DNA of 64,000 nucleotides from Dietzia alimentaria 72. GTDB lineage: Bacteria; Actinomycetota; Actinomycetes; Mycobacteriales; Mycobacteriaceae. Below are positions 51,200-59,369 of this stretch, piece by piece. The first letter of the stretch is position 1. Every line of letters starts with the position of its first letter. Below the pieces are notes generated by a model, which did not search any database, was not told where the DNA came from, and saw only the letters and a program-made list of their open reading frames with translations. The position numbers and the translations under genes are program-made. Location of the stretch: NCBI RefSeq assembly GCF_000226215.1, contig NZ_AGFF01000007.1:62001-126000 (forward strand), read 5' to 3'.

Positions 51200-51865
51200 T
51201 CAGTTCAGTCGAGTGTCAAGATACTGGCGGGCATCCTGGGCGATTAAACTTTCAGCACCTGCTGGGCGGGCTGGGTACTTGTAGGCCCACTTGCGCCCCG
51301 GATGCAGGGTGTCCCACTGCGATCGCACCCCATCTTTGCGTCCGCTTCCAGGATCGTGATTGCCGAAGCCGTCAACCACGGCGTTCCAGACCGGGCGGTA
51401 GTTGCGGATCATGGCTGACTCTCCGAGTGGAATCCAGATGTCCTCTACGACCAACCAGCGCATGGTGAAGTGGTCGAGGTCGAGATTCTCGGCCGCAAGG
51501 ATGCTGCGTCGATGCTCGCGCAGGCGCTCGGCGAGTTTTGTGGTCCTGGTGCCGCTTTCGACCACATCGTCGTCGACTCTGGCGGTATCCGGGTGCTCCT
51601 CGCCGCCTTTGCGGGCACCCTCGGGGACGGCTTTACCGACATAAATCGGGTAGACCGATCCCTCGGCATTGGCCTGGGCAAGCTTGGCGTACGGCTCGAA
51701 GTTGCCGTGGTAGTAGATCGCGTAAACCCCAGCGCCGGTGAAGATGTTGCGCCGTTTGATGTAGGTGCTCGCCTCTTCCAGCGGCACGGCCTCGGTTTGC
51801 TCGATCTGAGTGGCGACAGCCCGGGCGAGGTTTGGTCGATCGAGTGGGTTGAACGGACTGCTCAT
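51200..51865 (-). CDS. Eco29kI-family type II restriction endonuclease
   Basis: A 221-residue GIY-YIG endonuclease of the Eco29kI family, which cuts CCGCGG in its type member. All catalytic positions known for Eco29kI have equivalents: Tyr48 (GVYAIYY), Tyr75 (YPIYVGKA), Arg114 and His118 (RLREH), Glu149 and Asn161 (GESAMIR...PVWN), with the same spacing between Arg/His and Glu/Asn. The conserved tail FGNHDPGSGRKDG...SQWDTLHPGR is present. Its start overlaps the methyltransferase stop (ATGA), a normal R-M order with M first. Specificity for CCGCGG is inferred from family only. Confidence 0.9.
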   Translation of the reverse strand: MSSPFNPLDRPNLARAVATQIEQTEAVPLEEASTYIKRRNIFTGAGVYAIYYHGNFEPYAKLAQANAEGSVYPIYVGKAVPEGARKGGEEHPDTARVDDDVVESGTRTTKLAERLREHRRSILAAENLDLDHFTMRWLVVEDIWIPLGESAMIRNYRPVWNAVVDGFGNHDPGSGRKDGVRSQWDTLHPGRKWAYKYPARPAGAESLIAQDARQYLDTRLN

Positions 51866-53058
51866 GCGGTCGCCGATCGCCGAGCGGACCGGCGGCTGGC
51901 GGCCTGCGCCCTGCGGGCGTTAAACGTGGCGATGTCCAGGTGCTCGCGTACCGACAGCGACACGGTCTCCGCAAGCATGACGGGCACAGCGTTGCCGAGC
52001 TGACGCATGGCCTCGCTCCACGGGCCGTGCAAACGGTATCCATCGGGGAAGGTTTGCAGGCGGGCGGCCTCGCGCACTGTGAAGTACCGCACCGAGCCGT
52101 CGACATCGCGGAGCATGTTCTCCCCGCCGGGGACACCGTGGACGCCAGCCTTGAGCGCCTTTCCGGGTGCGTCGATGTAGGAGCCGGTGTGGCCCGGGTA
52201 AGACCGGGCGCCAAGTTGTTGCACGTGGTTAAGGAACTCGGTGCTCTCGGTCGCGGTTGGGTTTGGAAGATCGTGCAGCGCATCTCTGACAGTGCGCCAG
52301 GGCCGCAGATCCGGATCGGCGTCTCTGGGGGTGCGCACGCGGAAGTCACGGTGCGCGCTGGGCACCTGGTGGCGATCCCAGTAGCTACCGTCTTCCTGGG
52401 CGGAACGTAGTGCCCCTGATGAGTGGGTGGGCGTAGGGAAGCTCCACTCGGCGTCCACATCGTTGCGGAAGCCGACGAAGAATACCCGCCAACGCTGCTG
52501 GGGTACTCCGTAGTCTGCGGCGTTGACCAGCTTCGGTATCACGCGGTATTGCAGATCCGAACGGACTGATGTGTGTTCAGCCTGCAGGCGTGCAAAGTGG
52601 TCACCCCATGACTCTCCGGGGTTCGCGATGATCTCGGGATGTCCGAGCCGCAGCTGAATGTAGCTGTAGTACTCCGAGAAGGCCGCACGGGTCAGACCCC
52701 GGACGTTCTCGATGACGAAGGCGCGGGGCCGTAGCTCGCGAATAACCTCGGCTGTCGCTGGGAACATGTCGCGCTTATCCTCAGCCGCGTTGCCCTTGCC
52801 GCCAGCGGAGAACGGCTGGCAAGGGGGGCCACCACTGACCAGGTCGACGCCGTCGGGCACGGTCGACCAGTCGATGTCGCGGACATCGCCTTCACGGATG
52901 TCGATGCCCTGCACTAGCGAGTATCCGGCATCCCGATTCTCGCGGAGAGTGTCGCAGGCCCAGTGATTCCACTCGGCGACGATCTCAGTAGTGAAACCAG
53001 CCTGGTGTGACCCCAGGGCAAGCCCGCCGCCACCGGCGAACAACTCGACACTTCGCAT
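51862..53058 (-). CDS. DNA (cytosine-5) methyltransferase, partner of the Eco29kI-like enzyme
   Basis: A 398-residue m5C methyltransferase. Motif I is LFAGGGGLALG, the catalytic Cys80 is in GGPPCQPFSAGGKG, motif VI is ENVRG (117-121), motif VIII is QQRWRVFFVGFR, and motif X is QLGNAVPVMLAETV. The target-recognition domain (about 200-330) is between motifs VIII and IX. TAACCT ends 6 nt before the ATG with no Shine-Dalgarno, so the mRNA is leaderless and the methylase is translated first. It should protect the host sites; CCGCGG occurs in this window, for example at 2716-2721 and 4442-4447. Confidence 0.93.
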   Translation of the reverse strand: MRSVELFAGGGGLALGSHQAGFTTEIVAEWNHWACDTLRENRDAGYSLVQGIDIREGDVRDIDWSTVPDGVDLVSGGPPCQPFSAGGKGNAAEDKRDMFPATAEVIRELRPRAFVIENVRGLTRAAFSEYYSYIQLRLGHPEIIANPGESWGDHFARLQAEHTSVRSDLQYRVIPKLVNAADYGVPQQRWRVFFVGFRNDVDAEWSFPTPTHSSGALRSAQEDGSYWDRHQVPSAHRDFRVRTPRDADPDLRPWRTVRDALHDLPNPTATESTEFLNHVQQLGARSYPGHTGSYIDAPGKALKAGVHGVPGGENMLRDVDGSVRYFTVREAARLQTFPDGYRLHGPWSEAMRQLGNAVPVMLAETVSLSVREHLDIATFNARRAQAASRRSARRSATA

Positions 53059-53130
53059 ACTGACAGGTTAGCAATGTGACCTGGGGATTCTAATCAAGGC
53101 AGGGCTGAGCGAGACTGACCGAACCGCTAC

Positions 53131-53586
53131 TCAGCCGCATTGGAGAAAACACCAGCCGAGTTGATACAGGGCGTACTCGCCGGACTCGTTCGGGGTGACG
53201 GTGTAGTTGTCCTGCGGCTCCTCTCCGAAGACGAGGAGGTTACCGTCGGGTTGGATCTCGGCAAAGGGTTCGCCATCGAGCTCGGCCAGATCGTCAATAA
53301 GGTTCCGCAGCGATCCGGCATTGACGATGGGGGTCGCCCACCCGTTCCACGGCTGGCCGAATCCGATGGCGAACCACTGGTGACCTTCGTCCTGAAGACC
53401 GTCGATAGTGAAGTCGCCCCCGGCCGCTGAGCGGTCAAGCTCAGTGCCTCGCATCTGTGCTGCAGCACTGCGCAGCAGCTCAGCGTCTCGATCCTCGATA
53501 ATGGCGCGTCGGTCAGACTCGGACAATTCCGGCCAGGTGCGCCGGAGTTCGTCGCTGCCCCAGTCGGGGACGGGGGTGTCGGTCAT
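53131..53586 (-). CDS. Island hypothetical, 151 residues
   Basis: I do not recognise this family. It is acidic, with an N-terminal helical part (SESDRRAIIEDRDAELLRSAAAQ), then a beta-rich half with GFGQPWNGWATPIV and a closing GEYALYQLGWCFLQCG. No signal peptide or membrane segment. Its ATG overlaps the stop of the KfrA-like gene (ATGA), so the two act together. A decayed relative lies on the plus strand at about 56320-56617, which shows that the family recurs within this island. An immunity, antitoxin or effector role is possible but not shown. Confidence 0.65.
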   Translation of the reverse strand: MTDTPVPDWGSDELRRTWPELSESDRRAIIEDRDAELLRSAAAQMRGTELDRSAAGGDFTIDGLQDEGHQWFAIGFGQPWNGWATPIVNAGSLRNLIDDLAELDGEPFAEIQPDGNLLVFGEEPQDNYTVTPNESGEYALYQLGWCFLQCG

Positions 53587-54224
53587 GACTTCTCCTGTGT
53601 GGTGTCTGTGGTAGGCACTATCGCGGCCAGAGCCTCGCGCAATGTTGTCGCCTCGGCCTCGGCCTGGGCCACGGCCTGTTCGGCCTGGTGGATGGCCACG
53701 TGTGCCCTCTCACGAGTCTCGGCTGCGGTGGTGTCGGCCTCGTGCGCTTGTTCTCGGGCCCGGTGGGCCGCTTGCTGGGCGGTGACGATCTCCCGGGCCA
53801 GGTTCTCAACGCGAGTCTCGGCCGCGGCGGCACGGTCGACCTGCTGCTGGGCCTTAGTGGCGGCCTGCTCGGCATCGGCCAGGGCCCGGGCTTCGGACTC
53901 GAGATGTGCGGCCAGGGTGGTTTGGTGCTCGTCCCGACGGGACTGGGTGGCCATGTCCACGGCAGCGGCCCACAGGGGTGCCAGGACCGGAGCCAGACTC
54001 TCGGCCGGGATCTCGGGGGCGCGGCGTTCGGGCGCGTGGTGGCGGAGCCAGTCGGCGGCGGCATCGGTGCTGACTCGAGCGCGCTCGCGCAGCGTTCGGA
54101 TGCTGGGCCGGCGGCCGGTCTCGGCCATGAGCTCGGCGTAGGCGGCCAGAAGGGCGGCGTCACGGTCGGTGATGCTCGCGGTACTTGTGACGGTGGTGTC
54201 TGTGCTGGCCGAGAGGGTGGCCAT
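53583..54224 (-). CDS. KfrA-like coiled-coil DNA-binding protein
   Basis: A 213-residue protein. The N-terminal part (ITDRDAALLAAYAELMAETG, RPSIRTLRERARVSTDAAADWLRHH) matches the KfrA_N winged-helix domain of plasmid proteins. The rest is an Ala/Glu/Arg-rich coiled coil (about 95-200). KfrA proteins bind operator repeats near their own promoter and contribute to plasmid stability, and small versions occur near defence or partition genes. ATG at 54224 has GGAG about 10 bases upstream. Two direct GTACCTA repeats lie upstream and could be its site. Confidence 0.75.
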   Translation of the reverse strand: MATLSASTDTTVTSTASITDRDAALLAAYAELMAETGRRPSIRTLRERARVSTDAAADWLRHHAPERRAPEIPAESLAPVLAPLWAAAVDMATQSRRDEHQTTLAAHLESEARALADAEQAATKAQQQVDRAAAAETRVENLAREIVTAQQAAHRAREQAHEADTTAAETRERAHVAIHQAEQAVAQAEAEATTLREALAAIVPTTDTTQEKS

Positions 54225-54278
54225 GGCAGTACTCCGTGGAGATGAGGTGCAGATAGGCACGTGGTTCACGTCTGTTGC

Positions 54279-54295
54279 GTACCTAAGTGTACCTA
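54279..54295. promoter_or_regulatory. Direct GTACCTA repeat upstream of the KfrA-like gene
   Basis: GTACCTA occurs at 54279-54285 and again at 54289-54295, ten bases apart (one helical turn), 55 to 71 bases upstream of the start codon. Suits an autoregulatory site, but no binding data exist. Confidence 0.45.
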
Positions 54296-54469
54296 GACGG
54301 TGCGGGCTCGGGCCGCGTTCGGGACGTGACCTGCGGAGACGAGCCGGGAGTGTAATGGCGAGCTCGGCGGGATTATGCGGGTGCAAAGTTATCATTTGAA
54401 TTCGCCGTGGGCAGAATGCCGCAGTCGCCTTCGGCGCCGTGATGTACACGGTGGTGAGCGGAGACTCGA

Positions 54470-54660
54470 TCCCCGACGGTGCACGAGGCCGCCCGGCTAC
54501 AGACGTTCCCAGACCGCTACGCGCTGCACGGTCCAGGACAGAGGCCATGCGTCAGCTCTGAAACGCTGTTCCGGCAATGTTGGCCGAGACCGTCGCGCTG
54601 TCGGTGTGCGAGCACCTGGACCTGGCAAGCTCCAGGACCGGATCAAAGCACTCTAATTCC
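54470..54660 (+). pseudogene. Remnant of a second m5C methyltransferase
   Basis: Only the C-terminal part remains. In one frame it reads VHEAARLQTFPDRYALHGP, clearly like VREAARLQTFPDGYRLHGP of the intact methylase. It then shifts frame to MRQL, a TGA, and NAVPAMLAETVALSVCEHLDL, matching motif X. Both a frameshift and a nonsense codon are present, and motifs I to VIII are gone. Confidence 0.85.
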
Positions 54661-54662
54661 GG

Positions 54663-55254
54663 GAGGGCCCGTTTAACCCGCTGGACATGCAGAATCTCGC
54701 GAAGTCAGTCGTCAACCGGATTGAGGAGATGAAGCCGGTTCCGGTCGACAACGTCAAGGTGTTCCACGGAGCCGGGGTCTAACCGCCGTGCTACATCGGC
54801 GACTTCCCGGCCTACACCCGACTCGCCCAGGCTAACGCCGAATCACTAGTCCAGTCGATCTACGTCGGCAAGGCCGTTCCCAACGGCGGCCGCCGCAGGG
54901 TGGAAGTCCAGTACCAAGGCGCTCTCGTCGCGGATCCGCGAGCACGGCAAGAGCGTCCGTGCGGCCGATAACCTCGACATCGCCGACTTCCGGGCCCGCT
55001 GGCTCGTTGTCGAGGATATCTGGATCGCACTGGGCGAGTCGGCGATGATCCGCCGTCATCTGCCAGTGTGGAACGCGATGCTCGACGTCTTTGGCAGCCA
55101 TGACCCATGCAGCGGTCGGATCAGCGGCAAGCGCTCCATGTGGGATACTCTGCACCTCGGACGAGCGTTGGCCGCCAAGTACCACGCTGGCGACGACACG
55201 GCCGATCAGATAACGCAGGACGTGACTCAGTACATCATCGACCGACTCAGCTAG
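54663..55254 (+). pseudogene. Remnant of a second Eco29kI-like endonuclease
   Basis: Follows the methylase remnant in the same M-then-R order. It begins PFNPLDMQNLAKSVVNRIEE, has TAA at 54780-54782 exactly where the first catalytic Tyr should be, continues AYTRLAQANAESL...IYVGKAVPNGG, then shifts frame and goes on with RIREHGKS, ARWLVVEDIWIALGESAM and PVWNAMLDVFGSHDP to a normal end. It is clearly related to the intact enzyme but differs at many residues, so it came from a separate related system rather than from a recent copy. Confidence 0.88.
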
Positions 55255-56252
55255 ATGTTCATCGGAGGCGAAGCAAGGAACTGAAGAAAGTCATCGATAA
55301 CCGCTTGGGTGCCCGCGACAGCGGGAACCTCTTTGAAATGCCGTGCGACCTGATTCTCTAGTTCGTTTTTGGTCTTCTCATTCTTGTTAAGCGACTTGCT
55401 ACTTCGGCCACCGTGGAGGGTGTCCCACTCAGACTTCCGGCCATCTCCGCGCCCAGATCCGGGGTCATGGTTACCAAAGCCGTGTACGGGCTCGATGCCG
55501 TTGCCCTTATTCCAAACCGGGCGAAAGTACCGGATCAATTCGAGCTCGGCTGGTGATTCCCACCCGGAAGCGACAACCAGGAATCGGCATTGGAATTCCG
55601 CCAGCCCCAAATCGACCGCATGGTCGATCGAGCTTCTGTGATCCCCGAGCCGGGTGGTGAGCGCGTTGTCTTGCTCGATCACGGTGATCGCACCGTCCGG
55701 TGGGGTTGACTTGCCGACGTAGATCGGGGTCGCCGTGTGGCTGATCGCCTGGTACAAAGGGGATTTGCCCAGAAAATAAAGCGCGTACACGCCCGATCCG
55801 TAGACGTTCGGAATTGTGCTGAGCGGGATGCGCTCCTGTGCCAGCAGCGCCATCGCCGCCACCCGGCCAAACACCCGGGTGTCAGAGGGGTCGAACACCG
55901 CAGGAGGCATGGCTCGTGGGTTGATCACCGAGCGGAACTGCGCCCTCAACTCCTCCGATGCTTTGCGAAGGTTCGCCCGGTCATCACGACTTATTCCTCG
56001 CCCTCTTAGGGAATCGACCGCATCGCCAAGCGCTTCGAGGCTGACGACGATGTCCTCAACCTGCTTGTATAGAGGCATCGCCTGGTTCGTCAGCTCGATA
56101 GCTGAACCGAGCTGGGCTCGCAGTTCCTCATTAGCTTCCCGAAGACTATCGCGCTGTTGAGCACCGAGCCGGCGCCCTTGCAGGTCCTTGACGTGCTCGG
56201 TTAGCGCTGCCAGCTTTGACACGATGTCGTCGACGTTCTTCTTTAGGGTCAC
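55251..56252 (-). CDS. Solitary Eco29kI-like GIY-YIG nuclease with duplicated coiled coil
   Basis: A 333-residue protein in two parts. Residues 7-52 and 65-110 are two copies of one 46-residue helical segment (23 identical positions by my count, including LR-A-EELRAQ in both), predicted as coiled coil. The C-terminal two thirds are an Eco29kI-like GIY-YIG domain with all catalytic positions kept: Tyr in GVYALYF and PIYVGK, Arg and His in RLGDH, Glu and Asn in AELELIRYFRPVWN, and the FGNHDPGSGRGDG tail. The GTG at 56252 is used because TACCGT ends 6 nt upstream and because the frame above it lies antisense to a pseudogene. No methylase gene adjoins it. Confidence 0.78.
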   Translation of the reverse strand: MTLKKNVDDIVSKLAALTEHVKDLQGRRLGAQQRDSLREANEELRAQLGSAIELTNQAMPLYKQVEDIVVSLEALGDAVDSLRGRGISRDDRANLRKASEELRAQFRSVINPRAMPPAVFDPSDTRVFGRVAAMALLAQERIPLSTIPNVYGSGVYALYFLGKSPLYQAISHTATPIYVGKSTPPDGAITVIEQDNALTTRLGDHRSSIDHAVDLGLAEFQCRFLVVASGWESPAELELIRYFRPVWNKGNGIEPVHGFGNHDPGSGRGDGRKSEWDTLHGGRSSKSLNKNEKTKNELENQVARHFKEVPAVAGTQAVIDDFLQFLASPPMNI

Positions 56253-56319
56253 GCTCCGACGGTATAGGCCTGAGATCTTGTGGCGCGTGAGGGGTACCCC
56301 TGTTTCGCCGTCGCGGCAC

Positions 56320-56617
56320 GGACACCCCCAGAGGCAATCTTTGATCACGACTGCAGGATTCACCATATTCGGCTTCGAGCCATAGTTGGTCTGGCCCGCC
56401 GTGCCATACGTCCGGCCCTGGAACGGCTGGACCGCGCCATCCGTCACCCGCGAGGTGCTGGAGTAGGTGATCGTCGCCGCTGACGGCGAGACCCTGCACT
56501 TCATCGAGACCGCCGCTCATCTCCGGCGAAAATCTACGTCCCTGCCCCGACGGCAACTACGATCTCGGCGAGTTCGGCTGGTGCTTCATAGAATCTGATG
56601 GCTGGGCCGGCTTCTGA
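56320..56617 (+). pseudogene. Decayed relative of the 151-residue island protein
   Basis: The plus strand reads TAGFTIFGFEP, TAG, LVWPAVPYVRPWNGWTAPSV, TREVLE, TAG, VIVAADGETLHFIE, then after a frameshift GENLRPCPDGNYDLGEFGWC and FIESDGWAGF. This matches GGDFTIDGL, GQPWNGWATPIV and the QLGWCF end of the intact 151-residue protein. Stop codons TAG at 56383-56385 and 56464-56466 sit where Gln (CAG) would fit. Confidence 0.65.
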
Positions 56618-56627
56618 CGCGGATGGA

Positions 56628-57782
56628 CTACGAGTCATCACCGTCGTCACTGTCTGGCAGCTCTCCATCGGAGATCGTATCCAGGCTGCGGAGCGCATCT
56701 TGGGGATCGTATCCAGTGACGAATATATTAAGAATCTCTGCGCGCCTGGTGAGGGCCCGCCCGTCGTTGGTCGACTGGACAAAGGCACTGTACTCGCGGA
56801 GCCTCACGTTCGCCCCACGCGTGTAGTGAGGGTCGTCCTCTCCGACCTGCGCTGCTGCTTTCCGTAGCTCCTCGAAGTCCGCGAGTTTGTCTCGGTCGAC
56901 GGCTGCGGAGAACCCGGGTGAGCGGAACGCGATGTAGTACACAACTACCGTTCCAATAGAAGAGAGGAGCCAGTCGTTCTGGTCGAATACCTCTGCCATG
57001 CGATCAAGGACAGTTTGAGCCCGGTCTCGGCAGGCGTTCATCGTTTCCGGAGTGATCCGTGGCGTATTACCGTGTGTATCCAGGAATAGCTTATAAAGTG
57101 TAGACGCCTTGGTGTCCGAGATCTTGCCGTCAGTCGACATCTGATGCTCGATCGCGAGAAACTTGGCCCCTAGTTCGCGGTACTTGTAGCGGGCGTTCTT
57201 GATCGGGGAAAGGTCTTGGAGCAGGGTGTGCCAAGACAGTGCGTTCGCAGCGTCTCTAGTTGCGCCGCTGACGGCGTTCCGCTTCTCGGCCGAGTTCAGC
57301 GCGGATGCGCTATTCAATCGCTGAAACATCTCCTCGATGAGATCGCCACTGTCGCTTGTGACACGCACAATCGGAATTTCGAAGTCAATGAAACGCCGCG
57401 CTAACAGCGGGTATTTCTCCTGAAGGTCAGAGAGCGTCATCCTCGCGGCTTGGACAGTCTCATCCTCAAAGAAAATGAAATTCTCAGGTAACGAGATTTG
57501 GTCCGACAGGAAGGCCAAGATCGCTTCCAGCCGCTGTTTTCCATCAAGCACCGCATACTGGTATGTGAGTCCTTGTGGGCTTTTCCGCCTTGACGTTACA
57601 GCCTCGAAATACAGCTTCGGCACATCAAGACCGTTGATGATTGAATCTATCAGGACACTTCTCGCGCCGGGATTCCAAACGCCGCCCTCCCGCTGATAGG
57701 GAGGATTAAGATCGACGACACTGGTCATACGCATGAATCGTGAAATCGTAATTCCTGCAAGTGATTCCGTTGCGATCCTCAT
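56628..57782 (-). CDS. DUF262 (GmrS/DndB-like ParB-fold) protein
   Basis: A 384-residue protein with the DUF262 domain. Signature residues: the N-terminal NPPYQREGGVW, the YAVLDGKQRLEAILAF motif (DGQxR equivalent) and FQRLNSASALNSAEKR. DUF262 is the nucleotide-handling half of GmrSD-type modification-dependent restriction enzymes and of other defence genes; here the DUF1524 HNH nuclease half is absent. A NTP-sensing or regulatory role is likely. The ATG overlaps the FRG gene stop (ATGA). Codon use and base composition are more A+T-rich than in the chromosome around it. Confidence 0.85.
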   Translation of the reverse strand: MRIATESLAGITISRFMRMTSVVDLNPPYQREGGVWNPGARSVLIDSIINGLDVPKLYFEAVTSRRKSPQGLTYQYAVLDGKQRLEAILAFLSDQISLPENFIFFEDETVQAARMTLSDLQEKYPLLARRFIDFEIPIVRVTSDSGDLIEEMFQRLNSASALNSAEKRNAVSGATRDAANALSWHTLLQDLSPIKNARYKYRELGAKFLAIEHQMSTDGKISDTKASTLYKLFLDTHGNTPRITPETMNACRDRAQTVLDRMAEVFDQNDWLLSSIGTVVVYYIAFRSPGFSAAVDRDKLADFEELRKAAAQVGEDDPHYTRGANVRLREYSAFVQSTNDGRALTRRAEILNIFVTGYDPQDALRSLDTISDGELPDSDDGDDS

Positions 57783-58558
57783 GCTCGTCCCCGTCCGTGG
57801 CCGGTCTTGATTCGCTTTGCGATGCGGTCTAGGTCTCGGTATATGGAAGCCTCATTGAAACCTAGCGCGTCGAGCTGCTCACGAAGCGCGGACTTGGTGT
57901 CGCCAGGAACTGGAAACGATTGAAGAGCTTTCGCCTTACGAAGCGGCTGCTGGTCAGCTGTCACAGGAGGAATCTGCGCGACGGTGAATGTGCCACTTTG
58001 AAACCGAATCCGGTCGAAAATCATCGGCGCAACCACTGAACGAGGCTTCGAAGGGTCGTCGGCATCCTTGCCCGGGAGATACTTCGTGAGCTTTTCGTCG
58101 GTGTCGGATAGCAGCCGGGGATGGCCGTCGTCGCTGTCGCCGGCTTCGGAATTCAGATCATTGGGATTGAGGATAAAAAACTCGCCGTCGGGTTCGACCC
58201 CCGTATCCTTCGCGGCCGGATCAGGCTCGCATGCGAAGTATAGCGCGACCAGCGGGCTCTGCGACCAGTCGAGTAAACGAGTGGGCAGTCCGTGGTGCTG
58301 AGCGAATGTGATCCAGCCCCAGTTATCGAAGGGGAACTGACGCCCCGTGGCGGCTGCTTCTTGGCGAAACCGTGCAAGCATCGCCCGTTCGTTCAAATGT
58401 CTGTTCTCGGGTCGTAGTGCTGACGCTTCCAATCCCCAGGTCCAATCTCGGTGACCGCGATACCACAGTTCGCGACCATCTCCAGTGATCGGCGAGAGCA
58501 CCTCCATCAATTCCCCGACGGAAGCGATCTGTGGGCCGTGGTCAGCGTCGTCACTCAT
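57779..58558 (-). CDS. FRG-domain protein, first gene of an FRG-DUF262 pair
   Basis: A 259-residue protein with an FRG domain: ELWYRGHRDWTWGLEASAL (the F/Y-R-G motif), a helix with LARFRQEAAATGRQFP, and FAQHHGLPTRLLDWSQSPLVALYFAC, the strongest part of the family. FRG proteins occur in abortive-infection and other defence loci; catalysis is not defined. TACAGT ends 6 nt before the ATG with no Shine-Dalgarno, so the FRG-DUF262 operon starts here as a leaderless mRNA. Confidence 0.85.
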   Translation of the reverse strand: MSDDADHGPQIASVGELMEVLSPITGDGRELWYRGHRDWTWGLEASALRPENRHLNERAMLARFRQEAAATGRQFPFDNWGWITFAQHHGLPTRLLDWSQSPLVALYFACEPDPAAKDTGVEPDGEFFILNPNDLNSEAGDSDDGHPRLLSDTDEKLTKYLPGKDADDPSKPRSVVAPMIFDRIRFQSGTFTVAQIPPVTADQQPLRKAKALQSFPVPGDTKSALREQLDALGFNEASIYRDLDRIAKRIKTGHGRGRA

Positions 58559-58624
58559 AAGGGAACTGTAGCGGCACTCGGGCGATCGTCGGGAAGCGGA
58601 ACGATCCACAAATCCGCTGATGGT

Positions 58625-59330
58625 TCATCCTTTGGCGTGGCGCGTGAGGGTCTCGAACATCCGATCGACCCGTTGGCGTACTCTCGTGCCGACTGGGCCA
58701 GCCGAGACCGAACCGCGTCGCACACGGGTCCGATCCACCCCATCTGCGGCGTTTTGTACTGCGCCGACGCGCATCGGTACTGCGGCTGCCTCCCCGTGCC
58801 GCCCTTGAGTCGGTACGCCGGGCGCCCGCACGCGCCGCAGAAAATCACCTGCGTGGGCAACGCCGACGAGCGCTTGGTCGGCACTTTCTTGTTCTCTCGG
58901 CCCGCCAGCTCCTTGCCGACGCGGTCGAACACGGCCTGTGTCGGAATCGGGGCCGCCCGCACGACCGGTGCCCCCGTCTCGTCCACGATGACAAGTCTCC
59001 GGGCCAAGGACACGATTGCCTTTGTCATCTCGCAGAGGCTGTCCGTCCACGGAGAGCACCGCGTCTCTGGTGACAACACGGCCCAGCATGGCCAGCGTGG
59101 TCAGCTCAGCGCACGTTTCAGCGGGGCGCTGTGCCACTGGTGCCCATGGACCTGGCGTTTCCGGAGCTGCGCAAGGCGATCCTGCGGAGTCAGGGCCTTC
59201 TGCGTCGTCGAGTCGTGGGCGGTGCTCCTTAGCGACTCGTGCTTCAACACCCGATCGACGACTTCGCGGTCGGTCGCGACCTGCTCGGCGTCCTGAATTA
59301 GCCGGTAGTGCGCGCCCTCCTTATCCGGGA
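58625..59330 (-). pseudogene. Serine recombinase (large) C-terminal remnant
   Basis: Several minus-strand frames together spell the C-terminal half of a large serine recombinase: RLIQDAEQVATDREVVDRVL and QLRKRQVHGHQWHSAPLKRA, then MLGRVVTRDAVLSVDGQPLR, then PTQVIFCGACGRPAYRLKGG with YRCASA, the zinc ribbon. At least three frames are needed, so it is dead. The catalytic serine domain is missing. It abuts the tadE-like gene and may be what is left of the enzyme that inserted the island. Confidence 0.82.
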
Positions 59331-59369
59331 TTGCTGCGACGGTTCCGGAGGGGCCGGGATGCGGGGTCG

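Larger units (their letters stand above)
50147..59330. mobile_element. Genomic (defence) island inside the tad locus
   Basis: From the point where TadA homology ends to just before the tadE-like gene, about 9.2 kb replaces the rest of tadA, tadB, tadC and the pilin. The content is a regulator, intact and decayed Eco29kI-like R-M genes, KfrA-like protein, FRG and DUF262 genes, and a serine recombinase remnant at the right edge. The right half (about 55250-58560) is visibly richer in A+T than the flanks. I could not identify direct repeats at the ends; the boundaries are set by loss of homology and may be off by tens of bases. Confidence 0.75.

Noticed and set aside
56253-56504. An 84-residue N-terminal extension of the coiled-coil nuclease
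   Set aside because: This stretch is antisense to the decayed 151-residue-type gene, and a leaderless GTG start fits at 56252.
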